Shown: positions 36,934 through 45,020 of the stretch, in pieces
Numbering within the stretch: the stretch's first letter is position 1
Layout: every line of letters begins with the position of its first letter
NCBI GenBank assembly: GCA_017559995.1
Contig: JAFYPP010000041.1
Location: forward strand, 21,442 to 85,441
Length of the DNA: 64,000 bases
Origin: Clostridia bacterium
GTDB taxonomy: Bacteria; Bacillota; Clostridia; Oscillospirales; Butyricicoccaceae
Direction: 5' to 3'
The notes under the pieces: model-generated
Seen by the model: the letters and a program-made list of their open reading frames with translations, nothing else
Database searches by the model: none
Told to the model about the DNA's origin: nothing
Program-made: the position numbers and the translations under genes

Positions 36934-37164
36934 TCACGCCTCTTCTCCGTCAAAGGCTACCGTTTCCGGGCCGTTTTCTCCCTGCACCAGCAGTTTGATC
37001 TGCTGCTGCGCCTGATCCAGCGCCTTGCTGCAGGTGCCGATCAGTTTGCTTCCCTCCTGGAACAGCGCAAGGCTGTCCTCCAGCGGAGCGTCACCCTTCT
37101 CCAGCGCCATCACGATCTCTTCCAAACGGCTCATGGCCTGTTCAAATGTCTGCTTTTTTGCCAC
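36934..37164 (-). CDS. xseB: Exodeoxyribonuclease VII small subunit
   Basis: A 76-residue XseB: TFEQAMSRLEEIVMALEKGD followed by LEDSLALFQEGSKLI. It binds XseA in multiple copies to form exonuclease VII. GTG start with AAGGAGG 8 bases upstream; it overlaps the xseA 3' end by 23 bases. Confidence 0.95.
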   Translation of the reverse strand: MAKKQTFEQAMSRLEEIVMALEKGDAPLEDSLALFQEGSKLIGTCSKALDQAQQQIKLLVQGENGPETVAFDGEEA

Positions 37165-38371
37165 GTTGTTTCCTCCTTTGCAGAGTCTCTACCCGGCATT
37201 GCGCGGTACCGTCGGAAAGGCTCACCGTAACCGTGTCACCTACGTTCAGCTGCTCCACCGAGCGCACCACTCGCTCCTCCACGGCAGCCATGGCATATCC
37301 GCGGCCCAGGACTTTCAGCGGGCTGAGTGCGTCCAGTTTGGCGGCTGCCTGCCGGAACCGCTGGTCCTTCTTCTGCAGAATGACCTTTCCCGCGTGCTCC
37401 AGCCGCTGGCGAAGCATCTCCAGATGCAGCTCATGCTGCTGCAGATAGCCGTCCGGGCGGGTCATTACCCGGCTTTGGGACAGCCGATCCAGATGCTGCC
37501 GCAGCCGGGAAAGTTTCTGTGCTTCCGCCTGCTCTACGCGCACCTTCATCTGGCGCAAATAGCCAAGCAGCACGTCGCCGTCGGGCACCGCCAGTTCGGC
37601 GGCGTTGGACGGTGTGGCCGCCCGCAGATCGGCCACAAAATCAGATATGGTCACATCCGGCTCGTGTCCCACCGCCGAAATCACCGGGGTGTCGCACCGC
37701 CAGATGGCTCTTGCTACGATTTCTTCGTTAAAGGCCCAGAGATCTTCCAGCGAACCGCCGCCACGGCCGGTGATGATCACATCGGCCAATTTGTGCCGGT
37801 CCACGTAACCAAGCATGGCGGCGATCTCCTCGGCAGCGCCGTCGCCCTGTACCCGCACTGGGCAGACCAGCACTTCCGCCATGGGCCAGCGCCGTCCCAA
37901 AATACGGATCATATCCCGAACGGCAGCGCCCGTGGGCGAAGTGACCAGCGCGATGCGGCGTGGATAGGACGGCAGCGGCTTCTTGTGAGCCGGGTCAAAA
38001 AGACCCTCCTCATGCAGACGGTTTTTCAGCTGCTCGAAAGCCACGGCCAAAGCGCCCACACCTTCGGGCTGCATGGCAGTCACATAGATCTGGTACTGCC
38101 CGCTCTTGGGAAACAAACTCACCCGACCGTACAGAATGACCTTCATGCCGCTTTCCGGCCGAAAGCGCATCCGCATGGCATCCGCGCGAAACATCACGCA
38201 GGAGATCACAGCGCCCTCGTCCTTCAGCGTGAAGTACTGATGACCGGAAGAGTGGGCTTTGTAGTTGGAAAGCTCACCGCGAACACAGACCTGGGACAAA
38301 ATCTCATCCCGGTCCAGCAGCAGTTTGATGTATTGGGTCAACTGCGTGACCGATACCGGCTGCAATGCCAT
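37142..38371 (-). CDS. xseA: Exodeoxyribonuclease VII large subunit
   Basis: A 409-residue catalytic subunit. The N-terminal OB fold (CVRGELSNYKAHSSGHQYF) is followed by the exonuclease core (RIALVTSPTGAAVRDMIRIL, ITGRGGGSLEDLWAFNEE, SAVGHEPDVTISDFVADLRA) and a C-terminal coiled coil. It degrades single-stranded DNA from both ends. Confidence 0.96.
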   Translation of the reverse strand: MALQPVSVTQLTQYIKLLLDRDEILSQVCVRGELSNYKAHSSGHQYFTLKDEGAVISCVMFRADAMRMRFRPESGMKVILYGRVSLFPKSGQYQIYVTAMQPEGVGALAVAFEQLKNRLHEEGLFDPAHKKPLPSYPRRIALVTSPTGAAVRDMIRILGRRWPMAEVLVCPVRVQGDGAAEEIAAMLGYVDRHKLADVIITGRGGGSLEDLWAFNEEIVARAIWRCDTPVISAVGHEPDVTISDFVADLRAATPSNAAELAVPDGDVLLGYLRQMKVRVEQAEAQKLSRLRQHLDRLSQSRVMTRPDGYLQQHELHLEMLRQRLEHAGKVILQKKDQRFRQAAAKLDALSPLKVLGRGYAMAAVEERVVRSVEQLNVGDTVTVSLSDGTAQCRVETLQRRKQRGKKADI

Positions 38372-38375
38372 ACCG

Positions 38376-39302
38376 TTACCTCATGGATGTCAGGATCGCG
38401 GTGCCAACGGCGTTGTCGCCGCCCAGGCCCTTCAGCGCGAACCACACATCCTGTTCATTTGCGAAAACCTCCTGCACCAGGGAACACACCGAAACACCGC
38501 CGGAGATCAGTACCGGCAGTTTGCGCTCCTTGCGTGCGTTGCGTGTAGCCTTCAGGATGGCCTGTGCCACCGTCAGCAGCACAAAGCGGCATACGTCCTC
38601 ACGGGACTCCCCCGCTTTCAGCTTTGCCAGATACTGATTCTGGACACCGGAAAGGGAGAAATTGCAGCCCTGTACCTTGACCCGGAAAAAGTCATCCTTT
38701 TGCGACTGCAGCGCCGCCTGCTCCACATAAGGGCCGGCGGGAAACCGCATATCCAGATCCACACCCACACGGTCGATGACCTGACCGGCGGAGATATCGG
38801 TGGTACCGCCCAGGATGTCCGCCCGAATGATGCGGTCCTCCGAAGGCTCCACCAGCAGCAGTTCGGTGGTACCGCCCGACAGGTGCCAGGCCAGGAAGGG
38901 CGCTTTCATCAGTTCCGGTTTGCCCACCGAAAAAGCGGCCGCCGCAAGATGACCCTGCTGATGGGAAAAATCATACACCGGCACGTCCATAGCGGCACCA
39001 AGGCACTGCGCCACACATTGTCCCGCCAAAAAGCAGGGCATGTAGGAATCCTCCAGATCACGGGGGCGAGAGGAAAATCCGATGGCACGGATCTGTCCGT
39101 CCAGTTCCCGGCAGGCGCTCTTCACCTGCTCCGGCAGCTGCTTTACGTGCTGAAACAGCGCGTCGCTCTGCCGCAGGCCCAGTGTGCCCTGCGGCACTTC
39201 CAGCAGTTTACCGCAGGCCCGGAAAGAGCCGTCCTCCGGACAGTACAGACCGGCAGAGGTCTTGTAATTGCTGGTATCCAGGCCCAGATAAAGGGATCTC
39301 AT
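38376..39302 (-). CDS. TsaD/Kae1-family (peptidase M22-like) paralogue
   Basis: A 308-residue ASKHA-fold protein related to the tRNA threonylcarbamoyltransferase TsaD. It opens with YLGLDTSNYKTSAGLY, keeps a metal-type HQQGH motif (HHMEGH in TsaD) and has LSGGTTELLLVE (VSGGHTQL in TsaD) and LISGGVSVCSLVQ. The altered motifs and shorter length argue that it is a paralogue and not TsaD itself. It is fixed between nusB and xseA in this operon, with a 4-base overlap with nusB. Function unknown. Confidence 0.82.
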   Translation of the reverse strand: MRSLYLGLDTSNYKTSAGLYCPEDGSFRACGKLLEVPQGTLGLRQSDALFQHVKQLPEQVKSACRELDGQIRAIGFSSRPRDLEDSYMPCFLAGQCVAQCLGAAMDVPVYDFSHQQGHLAAAAFSVGKPELMKAPFLAWHLSGGTTELLLVEPSEDRIIRADILGGTTDISAGQVIDRVGVDLDMRFPAGPYVEQAALQSQKDDFFRVKVQGCNFSLSGVQNQYLAKLKAGESREDVCRFVLLTVAQAILKATRNARKERKLPVLISGGVSVCSLVQEVFANEQDVWFALKGLGGDNAVGTAILTSMR

Positions 39303-39742
39303 GCCTGCACTTCTTTTTCCACGAAGGCGCCCATGATGCCGTTGATAAAGCCGGCGGCCTCTTCGGAATCATACTCCTTGGCCAGTTCCAGCGCCTCGTT
39401 GACGGAAGCGCCAACGGGGATGCCCATATACAGCACCTCGTACATGCTCAAGCGCAGGATGCACTTGGAGATACGGGAAATACGGGCGATGTTCCAGCCC
39501 TTGGCGTATTTCTCGATATAATCATCCAGCTCGTACAGGTGCTCCATCACGCCGATGACGGCGCTGCGGATGTAATCCTTCTGGGTCTCGGAGGGCAGCT
39601 TTTTGTACAGTGCGTACTCCTCCTCCAGGGACAGGAAATTCTCTTCGTTGATATCCTCCAGCAGTTCGGCTCCGCGGTTTCCGGTGTACTCGCCCGCGAA
39701 AATCAGGTGAAGGACCAATTCTCTTGCTTCTCGTCTGTTCAT
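39299..39742 (-). CDS. nusB: Transcription antitermination protein NusB
   Basis: A 147-residue all-helical NusB: RREARELVLHLIFAGEYTG, WNIARISRISKCILRLSMYE and the closing ALELAKEYDSEEAAGFINGI. With NusE/S10 it binds boxA of rRNA leaders. ATG at 39740-39742 is preceded by GGGAGG at 7 bases; a longer frame reaches back without NusB-like sequence. It heads the nusB-recN operon. Confidence 0.95.
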   Translation of the reverse strand: MNRREARELVLHLIFAGEYTGNRGAELLEDINEENFLSLEEEYALYKKLPSETQKDYIRSAVIGVMEHLYELDDYIEKYAKGWNIARISRISKCILRLSMYEVLYMGIPVGASVNEALELAKEYDSEEAAGFINGIMGAFVEKEVQA

Positions 39743-39866
39743 GCATGAACCTCCCACTTTTATCTTAAAGCGTGCATTATTATTTAATTTTATATTATAC
39801 ACTATATTTTGCAAAAAGAAAGGACTTTTCGTGGTTTTTTGTGAAATTTCTTCCGCGTACTTGCAT

Positions 39867-39901
39867 AAAAAAGAGACCCCCGTCAATTCTGACGGAGGTC
39901 T
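39867..39901 (-). terminator. Terminator of the spoIIIA-asp23 transcript
   Basis: Stem agacccccgtca/tgacggaggtct with one mismatch and loop attc, followed on the minus strand by a run of six T (39867-39872). It lies 17 bases after the asp23 stop and separates the spoIIIA side from nusB. Between it and nusB is an AT-rich stretch (39780-39820) with TATAAT at 39794-39799 on the minus strand, a likely -10 for nusB with a poor -35. Confidence 0.8.
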
Positions 39902-39917
39902 TTCCTGTTTTTGGTTT

Positions 39918-40256
39918 TTATCGCACCGCAACGCCGGCCACAAACACATTCACCGAAGCTACTTCGATGCCGACGGTGCCGTCTACGGCAGATTTTACGG
40001 CGTTCTGCACGTCCTTTGCCACCTGGGAAATCACATGGCCGGTGTGCACCAGCACATGGACGTCAATAGAGCAAATGCCGATCTCGCTCAAATTGACGGT
40101 AACGCCTTTCACCACAGCCTGCGCCACGGTAGCCAGGGACGAAACGCCGGGCACGGCCAGCGCAGCCTGGGCAGCGATCTCGCCTACCGCGATAAACGAA
40201 ACGCGGATGACACCCTCCTCTTCATGGATGTCCAGATATTCCTTCTGCTCAGACAT
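39918..40256 (-). CDS. Asp23/Gls24-family envelope stress protein
   Basis: A 112-residue DUF322/Asp23 protein: EEGVIRVSFIAVGEIAAQAAL and VNLSEIGICSIDVHVLVHTG. Such proteins are membrane-associated through partners and linked to cell-wall stress. Its position between spoIIIAH and nusB is the usual clostridial order. Confidence 0.9.
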   Translation of the reverse strand: MSEQKEYLDIHEEEGVIRVSFIAVGEIAAQAALAVPGVSSLATVAQAVVKGVTVNLSEIGICSIDVHVLVHTGHVISQVAKDVQNAVKSAVDGTVGIEVASVNVFVAGVAVR

Positions 40257-40334
40257 TGGACTCAGCCCCTTTCCTCGTATGTGCCTATTTTACCCTATTC
40301 CGGCACATTTGGCAAGGAAATAATCTGTGAACGG

Positions 40335-40895
40335 TCAATCTGCTTCGTTTTCCATGATTTTGATAGCGTCCGCCGTAACGCTGGCTTCGCTGATCACGAT
40401 ATCCCGGATCTTCGCCACATCGGTATCGGTGAGTCCGTTTTCCGTCTTGGCGACGATCACGTTTACCCCGTTGTCGTTGACAAAGGTCACACAATCCTCG
40501 TATCCTTTGGCGATCACCAGATTTTCAATCCGGGACTCCACCACCGCGTTGTCTGCCATCACCTGGATGCCGGTGCTGGCGGCCGTTCGGGCCTCTTCGG
40601 TGGACGCCGCGCTTTCCGCCGTGCGGGTGAGAATGGTCACGGCTTCATCCCGAGCCTGCTGCCGAGACAGTCTGGCCTGGGAAAAATACTCGTTTTCCGT
40701 CTGTGCCGCAAGGGTATCCGCGCCACGTTCTTCCGCGCCATTCACCAAAATCGATTCTCCAAGAACCTTCCCGTCCGCCTGATAGTCGGTGGCATTTCCG
40801 TAATCCCCGTCAGTTTTTGTGTAGTACCAGTTGAGATACACGGCCAGACACAGCATCAGTGCCACCACAGAATAAATCGCGCCTCGTTTTTTCAC
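40335..40895 (-). CDS. spoIIIAH: Stage III sporulation protein AH
   Basis: A 186-residue mother-cell membrane protein. One N-terminal membrane segment (residues about 5-25, IYSVVALMLCLAVYLNWYY) leads to a YscJ/FliF-like ring-building domain (about 95-186, with SASTEEARTAASTG-type helix and NGVNVIVAKTENGLTD). It pairs with SpoIIQ across the intermembrane space to form the feeding channel; a SpoIIQ-like protein is encoded at 60865-61659. Confidence 0.93.
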   Translation of the reverse strand: MKKRGAIYSVVALMLCLAVYLNWYYTKTDGDYGNATDYQADGKVLGESILVNGAEERGADTLAAQTENEYFSQARLSRQQARDEAVTILTRTAESAASTEEARTAASTGIQVMADNAVVESRIENLVIAKGYEDCVTFVNDNGVNVIVAKTENGLTDTDVAKIRDIVISEASVTADAIKIMENEAD

Positions 40896-40906
40896 AGTAC
40901 AGCCTC

Positions 40907-41419
40907 CTATTGTTTCATTTTGGATATCACGATCCGATCGGCCGACAGACCGGTCAGCGATTGGATGACCTCTGTAACCGCCAATTTCACGGCAGCCCGG
41001 TCGCCTCCTTCACAAACCACCACGGCCCCCCGATAAACCGGCCCATGGCGCCGCAGGGGCACAGGCACCTGCCCTCCGTTTTCGGAAAGGGTGACCAGTT
41101 CCTGCTGGCGGTTTTGACTGCTGCTTTCTTGTGAAACCGTCTGACTTTCGCTTCGGTCATAAGCGTATTCGGTCTCCCCTTCCCGCGCCACCGTCAGCAG
41201 AACCCTTGCCTTTCCCACCCCGTCCATATCCTCCAGGATCGCCTGCAATCGCAGTTCCAGATCGGCCTGTTCTGTCCGTGCAGATTCGCCGGGCTGTGCA
41301 TCCGGCGTTTCGCTCTGCGGCCACAACAGCAGCGCCAGTCCCACAGCGCAGATCAGCAGGAGGTACTTATACTTATCGAAAAGATCGTGTAAATATGTCT
41401 GGATTTGATCGTGCTTCAT
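40907..41419 (-). CDS. spoIIIAG: Stage III sporulation protein AG
   Basis: A 170-residue protein with one N-terminal membrane segment (about 15-35, YLLLICAVGLALLLW) and an extracytoplasmic ring-forming domain (GVGKARVLLTVAREGETEYAY, VYRGAVVVCEGGD, ADRIVISKM). It forms the large ring of the SpoIIIA-SpoIIQ complex. ATG at 41417-41419 overlaps the spoIIIAF stop by 4 bases. Confidence 0.92.
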   Translation of the reverse strand: MKHDQIQTYLHDLFDKYKYLLLICAVGLALLLWPQSETPDAQPGESARTEQADLELRLQAILEDMDGVGKARVLLTVAREGETEYAYDRSESQTVSQESSSQNRQQELVTLSENGGQVPVPLRRHGPVYRGAVVVCEGGDRAAVKLAVTEVIQSLTGLSADRIVISKMKQ

Positions 41420-41898
41420 GGCATTGCCTCCCGTACCGTCACCTGCTGACCGTCGATCGCCAGTTGGGAGCAGATCACTGCCCGCAGTTCGGTCAGTTTT
41501 TCCCGTGTTCCGCTTTGATACACGACTTCCACCTGCCGTACCGTTACACGGTTCTCGCCATCGGCAGCGCAAGTTACCGAAAACCTGCAAAGAAGTCCCA
41601 TATCGGCTGCCACCTCCTCCAAACGGCGTTCCAAATCGGCCTCGGTTTGCCGGAGGGTCGCCAGAAGCGCTTCTTCCTGCGCTTCGGCTACCCGCTGCCC
41701 GGCCTGTTCCTCGTACCGGCTCAAATCAAGAGCAGGGATGGGCATCCGCTGCAGGGTAGTCAGCAGAACGATCACCGTTACGCAGGCACAGCCCAGCCGA
41801 AGGATCTCTTTTTGTCCGCCGCCGCCCACCGCCAGCAAACCGCCGCACACCAATCCCAGCGCGGTGATCCGGTACAGCGCGTCCATCACGGCGCTCAT
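41416..41898 (-). CDS. spoIIIAF: Stage III sporulation protein AF
   Basis: A 160-residue protein with two N-terminal membrane segments (about 10-27 and 31-50) and an extracytoplasmic domain with ring-building-motif character at the C-terminus. Assignment rests on the order AA-AH, the length and the hydrophobic pattern more than on strong motifs. It overlaps spoIIIAE by 4 bases. Confidence 0.88.
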   Translation of the reverse strand: MSAVMDALYRITALGLVCGGLLAVGGGGQKEILRLGCACVTVIVLLTTLQRMPIPALDLSRYEEQAGQRVAEAQEEALLATLRQTEADLERRLEEVAADMGLLCRFSVTCAADGENRVTVRQVEVVYQSGTREKLTELRAVICSQLAIDGQQVTVREAMP

Positions 41899-42962
41899 GT
41901 CCCCGTCACCAGCATCCCTACCACGATGGTGATGAACTGTGCCGCGCAGCAGGCGGTCAACATCCCGATCAGCATGGAGTAGACCCCCGACAATCCATCC
42001 AGCATGGCTTTACAGCCCCCTTCCGAAAATGATGAAGCGAACACCGACAGGATCCGAAAGGCCACCATGTGGCAAACGCCTCTGATCAACGGCGTCAGGC
42101 AGATCGCCACCGCGCCCAAAAAGCCCATCAGCCCCACACTGCTCCGCAAAATCGCCGCCCCGGACAGAATGGTCTCCGACGCGCCGGCGATCACGCTGCC
42201 CACCAGCGGCACCGTACTGCTCAGGCTTTGGGCGGTTTTTACCGCGGCGGCATCCGCGGCACCGGTGACCAGTCCGGTAAAGGACAGATAGGTGAAATAG
42301 ACCGTCAAAAACACTCGAAAAAAGGTAGTCATCGCCCATTTCCCCAGGCCGGCCGCCTGCCGCAGCATATCGTTTTCGCCGATCACACTTCCGTAGATCA
42401 GCAGCAAATACAACGTCACCCACGGCAAAAACACCCGTAATGCCAATTGAAACAGCAGGTCGGAAAACAGCATCGACGCCCCTGCAGCTGCCACCGCGCT
42501 GGCCGGTTTCCCAGCAGCGGCTGATGCCGCCGCGAACACGCCGCAAAAGACTTTGGTGAAGCGATCCAGGTTGCCCACTGTCTCCCTGCACATGGACAAA
42601 AGCGCACCGTTCTCCCCCAACGCGAGGGTAAGGATCACCGTTGCGCCGGCCAAATCGGGCACCTTTGCCGGAACGGACAGCCCGGCCTGTTTGGCGAAGT
42701 TGTGCAGCAGGGATACCAGCAGGCACGCTGCCGTCATGGCAAAGACAGACCGCACCGAGCCTTTGATCTCCTGGCGAAGCCGCAGGATCGCCCCTTCCGC
42801 CAGCGCCGAAAATCCCCCTTTGATATCCGTAACGTCCGGCTCGACTTCCCGCAGGATTTCAGCCGCGTCTTCCGGCAGTGCGTATTTCAGTTCTTCCGCA
42901 TCCACCGCGCCGCAGGGGACCGCAAGCGCCACCACCAGCGCCACAATCAGCAGCGCCCTCAT
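41895..42962 (-). CDS. spoIIIAE: Stage III sporulation protein AE
   Basis: A 355-residue polytopic protein with an N-terminal signal-like segment (LLIVALVVALAVPCGAVDA) and about 7 further hydrophobic segments. It keeps the family stretch IKGSVRSVFAMTAACLLVSL and GMLTACCAAQFITIVVGML at the end. It is thought to be the permease-like core of the SpoIIIA complex. ATG at 42960-42962 overlaps the spoIIIAD stop; a longer frame would lie inside spoIIIAD. Confidence 0.92.
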   Translation of the reverse strand: MRALLIVALVVALAVPCGAVDAEELKYALPEDAAEILREVEPDVTDIKGGFSALAEGAILRLRQEIKGSVRSVFAMTAACLLVSLLHNFAKQAGLSVPAKVPDLAGATVILTLALGENGALLSMCRETVGNLDRFTKVFCGVFAAASAAAGKPASAVAAAGASMLFSDLLFQLALRVFLPWVTLYLLLIYGSVIGENDMLRQAAGLGKWAMTTFFRVFLTVYFTYLSFTGLVTGAADAAAVKTAQSLSSTVPLVGSVIAGASETILSGAAILRSSVGLMGFLGAVAICLTPLIRGVCHMVAFRILSVFASSFSEGGCKAMLDGLSGVYSMLIGMLTACCAAQFITIVVGMLVTGT

Positions 42963-43354
42963 GCGCCCAACGTGCCGATCAGCCGCAGGGCTTGTTCCGC
43001 CAGCGGCAGGACACACAGCGTCGAGGCCACGGCACCGCAAAACTCCAGTTTGGCCGCCAGCCCCCGCTCGCCGGCGTCTCTGCACAGTTCCGCGGTGACG
43101 CGGGTGATCTGGGTGATGGCCAAAACCTTCGCCAGCGGCAGCAGCAGCGTTTTATCCAGACCGCTTCCCTCCAGCAAGCCGCCGATCTGCCGCCATAGCG
43201 CTTGCGCCAGCGGCCACACCAACCCCGTCAGCACAGCGATCGCCGCGAGACTCACCGTCAAAGCAAGGGCAGGTGTCTTTCCTTTGATGACCTGTCCGCA
43301 GATCACTGCCGTGGCCGCCGTCAGCAGGATCTTCACCGCGACCTGACCGCTCAT
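42959..43354 (-). CDS. spoIIIAD: Stage III sporulation protein AD
   Basis: A 131-residue membrane protein with about 4 hydrophobic segments; the closing LAKVLAITQITRVTAELCRDAGE region is typical of SpoIIIAD. Its start overlaps the spoIIIAC stop by 4 bases. Confidence 0.92.
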   Translation of the reverse strand: MSGQVAVKILLTAATAVICGQVIKGKTPALALTVSLAAIAVLTGLVWPLAQALWRQIGGLLEGSGLDKTLLLPLAKVLAITQITRVTAELCRDAGERGLAAKLEFCGAVASTLCVLPLAEQALRLIGTLGA

Positions 43355-43545
43355 AGGCCAAAAGTGCGCTTGATCAGCTGGAACATCCCGCTGATCTCCT
43401 GTATCAAAATCATCATGACAACGATCAATCCCGCCAGCGTTGTCATCATGGCCTGCTCCTCCCGTCCTGAACGGATCAAGAGCTGATTCAGGACCGCCAC
43501 CAGGATCCCAATAGCGGCCACCTTGAAAATCAAATCAACATCCAT
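43351..43545 (-). CDS. spoIIIAC: Stage III sporulation protein AC
   Basis: A 64-residue protein with two membrane segments (IFKVAAIGILVAVLNQLL and TTLAGLIVVMMILIQEI) joined by the conserved SGREEQAMM loop. Small size and pattern are those of SpoIIIAC. Confidence 0.93.
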   Translation of the reverse strand: MDVDLIFKVAAIGILVAVLNQLLIRSGREEQAMMTTLAGLIVVMMILIQEISGMFQLIKRTFGL

Positions 43546-43558
43546 GCATATGCCCTCA

Positions 43559-44035
43559 TCATAAGATCACCAGCACCACCATGCAGCCCGTGGCCACGGG
43601 AACGGTGTGGTACAGCCTTTGCTTTTCAAAAAGTTCCCGTTCCAGCTTTCCCCTGCAGTTTTCCAGGCGCAGACAGGCCTGCCTACAGGCAGAAGCCTGG
43701 GTTTCCGCATCGTAGCGTCCCAGATTCCGCGTCAGCTCCCACAAGGCGCTGACCGCATCGCCGGGCCCCAGCAGGCGTTCCAGATGTTTCAGCTGCGGCT
43801 CTGCCGCCTGCGAAAAGAGGCTCCCCTTCCGCAGTTCTCCGGCAATATCCCCCATTCCCTGCCGTTCCAGAATGTCCGTCAACGGTGCCCTCCGCTGCAA
43901 AAGTTCCGATTCCATTTGCCGAAGGCCTTCGCACAACCGATCCAGTACACCAATTTTTCTTCGCATAGTGCCCGTCCACCCAAAACCGAACAAAAAGCAG
44001 GCCCCGATGAGCAAAAGCGCCCCTGTTGCCTTCAC
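43559..44035 (-). CDS. spoIIIAB: Stage III sporulation protein AB
   Basis: A 158-residue SpoIIIAB with an N-terminal membrane segment (ATGALLLIGACFLFGFGW), a GspF-like helical middle (LCEGLRQMESELLQRRAPLTD) and a hydrophobic C-terminal end. GTG at 44033-44035 is chosen because GGAGG lies about 8 bases upstream and the GTGA overlaps the spoIIIAA stop. Confidence 0.9.
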   Translation of the reverse strand: MKATGALLLIGACFLFGFGWTGTMRRKIGVLDRLCEGLRQMESELLQRRAPLTDILERQGMGDIAGELRKGSLFSQAAEPQLKHLERLLGPGDAVSALWELTRNLGRYDAETQASACRQACLRLENCRGKLERELFEKQRLYHTVPVATGCMVVLVIL

Positions 44036-44928
44036 AGAACTTCCTCCAGGGAACACAGTTCGTAACGCCGCCCGCCACCCTTCTGTTCGATGCGGATGAC
44101 CTGGCGAAACACCTGATGTTCCAGCAGCTGCCGATAAGCAGGCCGTCGTTTGAGATCGTCCGCGCCGGTCCCGTGGGCCGTTGCCAAAAGGCCGCAGCCG
44201 CAGCCCACGCAATCCAGCAGTACCCGGCAATCCTCCTCCTGGGTGATCTCGTCCACCGCCAGGATCTGCGGCGACATGGAGCGCAGCAGCATGGGAACGG
44301 TCTCCCGTTTGTGTCCGCCGGAAAGCACGTCACAGGCGCCCACGGAAAACCGTGGCTTTCCGTCGGCACAGGCTGCGATCTCGTAACGCTCATCGGCGAT
44401 GGCCACCCGCCAATCAAGGGACAGCCGTCGGCACAATTCCCGCAGCAGCGTGGTTTTCCCGGCGCCCGGTGGAGCGAGGATCAGAGTGCTTTGAAAGCCG
44501 TCTTTACCGCAGACGGGAACGGCCTCATCCAGTCCCCGTATCTGCCGTGCCACCCGGATATTCACCGAAGAAAGGCCACGCAGCACCTGTCTCTCTCCCG
44601 ATACCATCTGGCTGCAGATGCCAAGCCGATGTCCGTGTTTTGTGGTTAAATACCCCTGCCAAAGCTGCTCAAGATAGGTATGTACCGAACACTCTGTCGC
44701 CCGTGCCAGCAGCTGATCCAGCTCTTCCTTGACCGGCAGCACCGCGCCGTCACCCAGCAGCACGGTCCTGCCGGCAACGGTTGCTGCCAACGGTCTGCCC
44801 AGCCGTACCCGAAGTTCCTCGCATTGCTGCCGCTGCTGCTCGTCCAGCGAATAGGCGGCTTTCCACAGCCGTTCGGGCAGAAGCTGCGCCGCCGTATGAA
44901 AGCTTTTCAAAAAATCCATATCCTGCAT
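44032..44928 (-). CDS. spoIIIAA: Stage III sporulation protein AA (secretion-type ATPase)
   Basis: A 298-residue ATPase related to type II/IV secretion ATPases and R3H-type AAA proteins. Walker A is LAPPGAGKTTLLREL, with a downstream ILAVDEITQEED Walker B. Lead-in SSVNIRVARQIRG is typical of SpoIIIAA. It powers the mother-cell side of the SpoIIIA channel. Of several N-terminal ATGs, 44928 is chosen since AGGAGG is 9 bases upstream; 44937 would touch the ribosome site. Confidence 0.93.
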   Translation of the reverse strand: MQDMDFLKSFHTAAQLLPERLWKAAYSLDEQQRQQCEELRVRLGRPLAATVAGRTVLLGDGAVLPVKEELDQLLARATECSVHTYLEQLWQGYLTTKHGHRLGICSQMVSGERQVLRGLSSVNIRVARQIRGLDEAVPVCGKDGFQSTLILAPPGAGKTTLLRELCRRLSLDWRVAIADERYEIAACADGKPRFSVGACDVLSGGHKRETVPMLLRSMSPQILAVDEITQEEDCRVLLDCVGCGCGLLATAHGTGADDLKRRPAYRQLLEHQVFRQVIRIEQKGGGRRYELCSLEEVL

Positions 44929-44949
44929 GTTCCTCATCCTCCTGCTGAC

Positions 44950-44957
44950 ACAGTATG
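44950..44957 (-). promoter_or_regulatory. Candidate sigma-E -10 element before spoIIIAA
   Basis: Minus strand CATACTGT resembles the sigma-E -10 (CATACAmT) and lies downstream of the Spo0A-like terminator and 22 bases before the chosen spoIIIAA ATG. No clear -35 was found. The spoIIIA operon is sigma-E-dependent in Bacillus subtilis. Confidence 0.35.
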
Positions 44958-44981
44958 TGCCGCCCGCCCGATTCAGAACAT

Positions 44982-45011
44982 AAAAAAAGACAGGCCCTTT
45001 CCGGGCCTGTC
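44982..45011 (-). terminator. Terminator of the Spo0A-like gene
   Basis: Perfect 9-bp stem gacaggccc/gggcctgtc with loop tttcc, followed on the minus strand by seven T (44982-44988). It separates the Spo0A-like gene from spoIIIAA, so the latter needs its own promoter. Confidence 0.88.
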
Positions 45012-45020
45012 CTGCACTGG

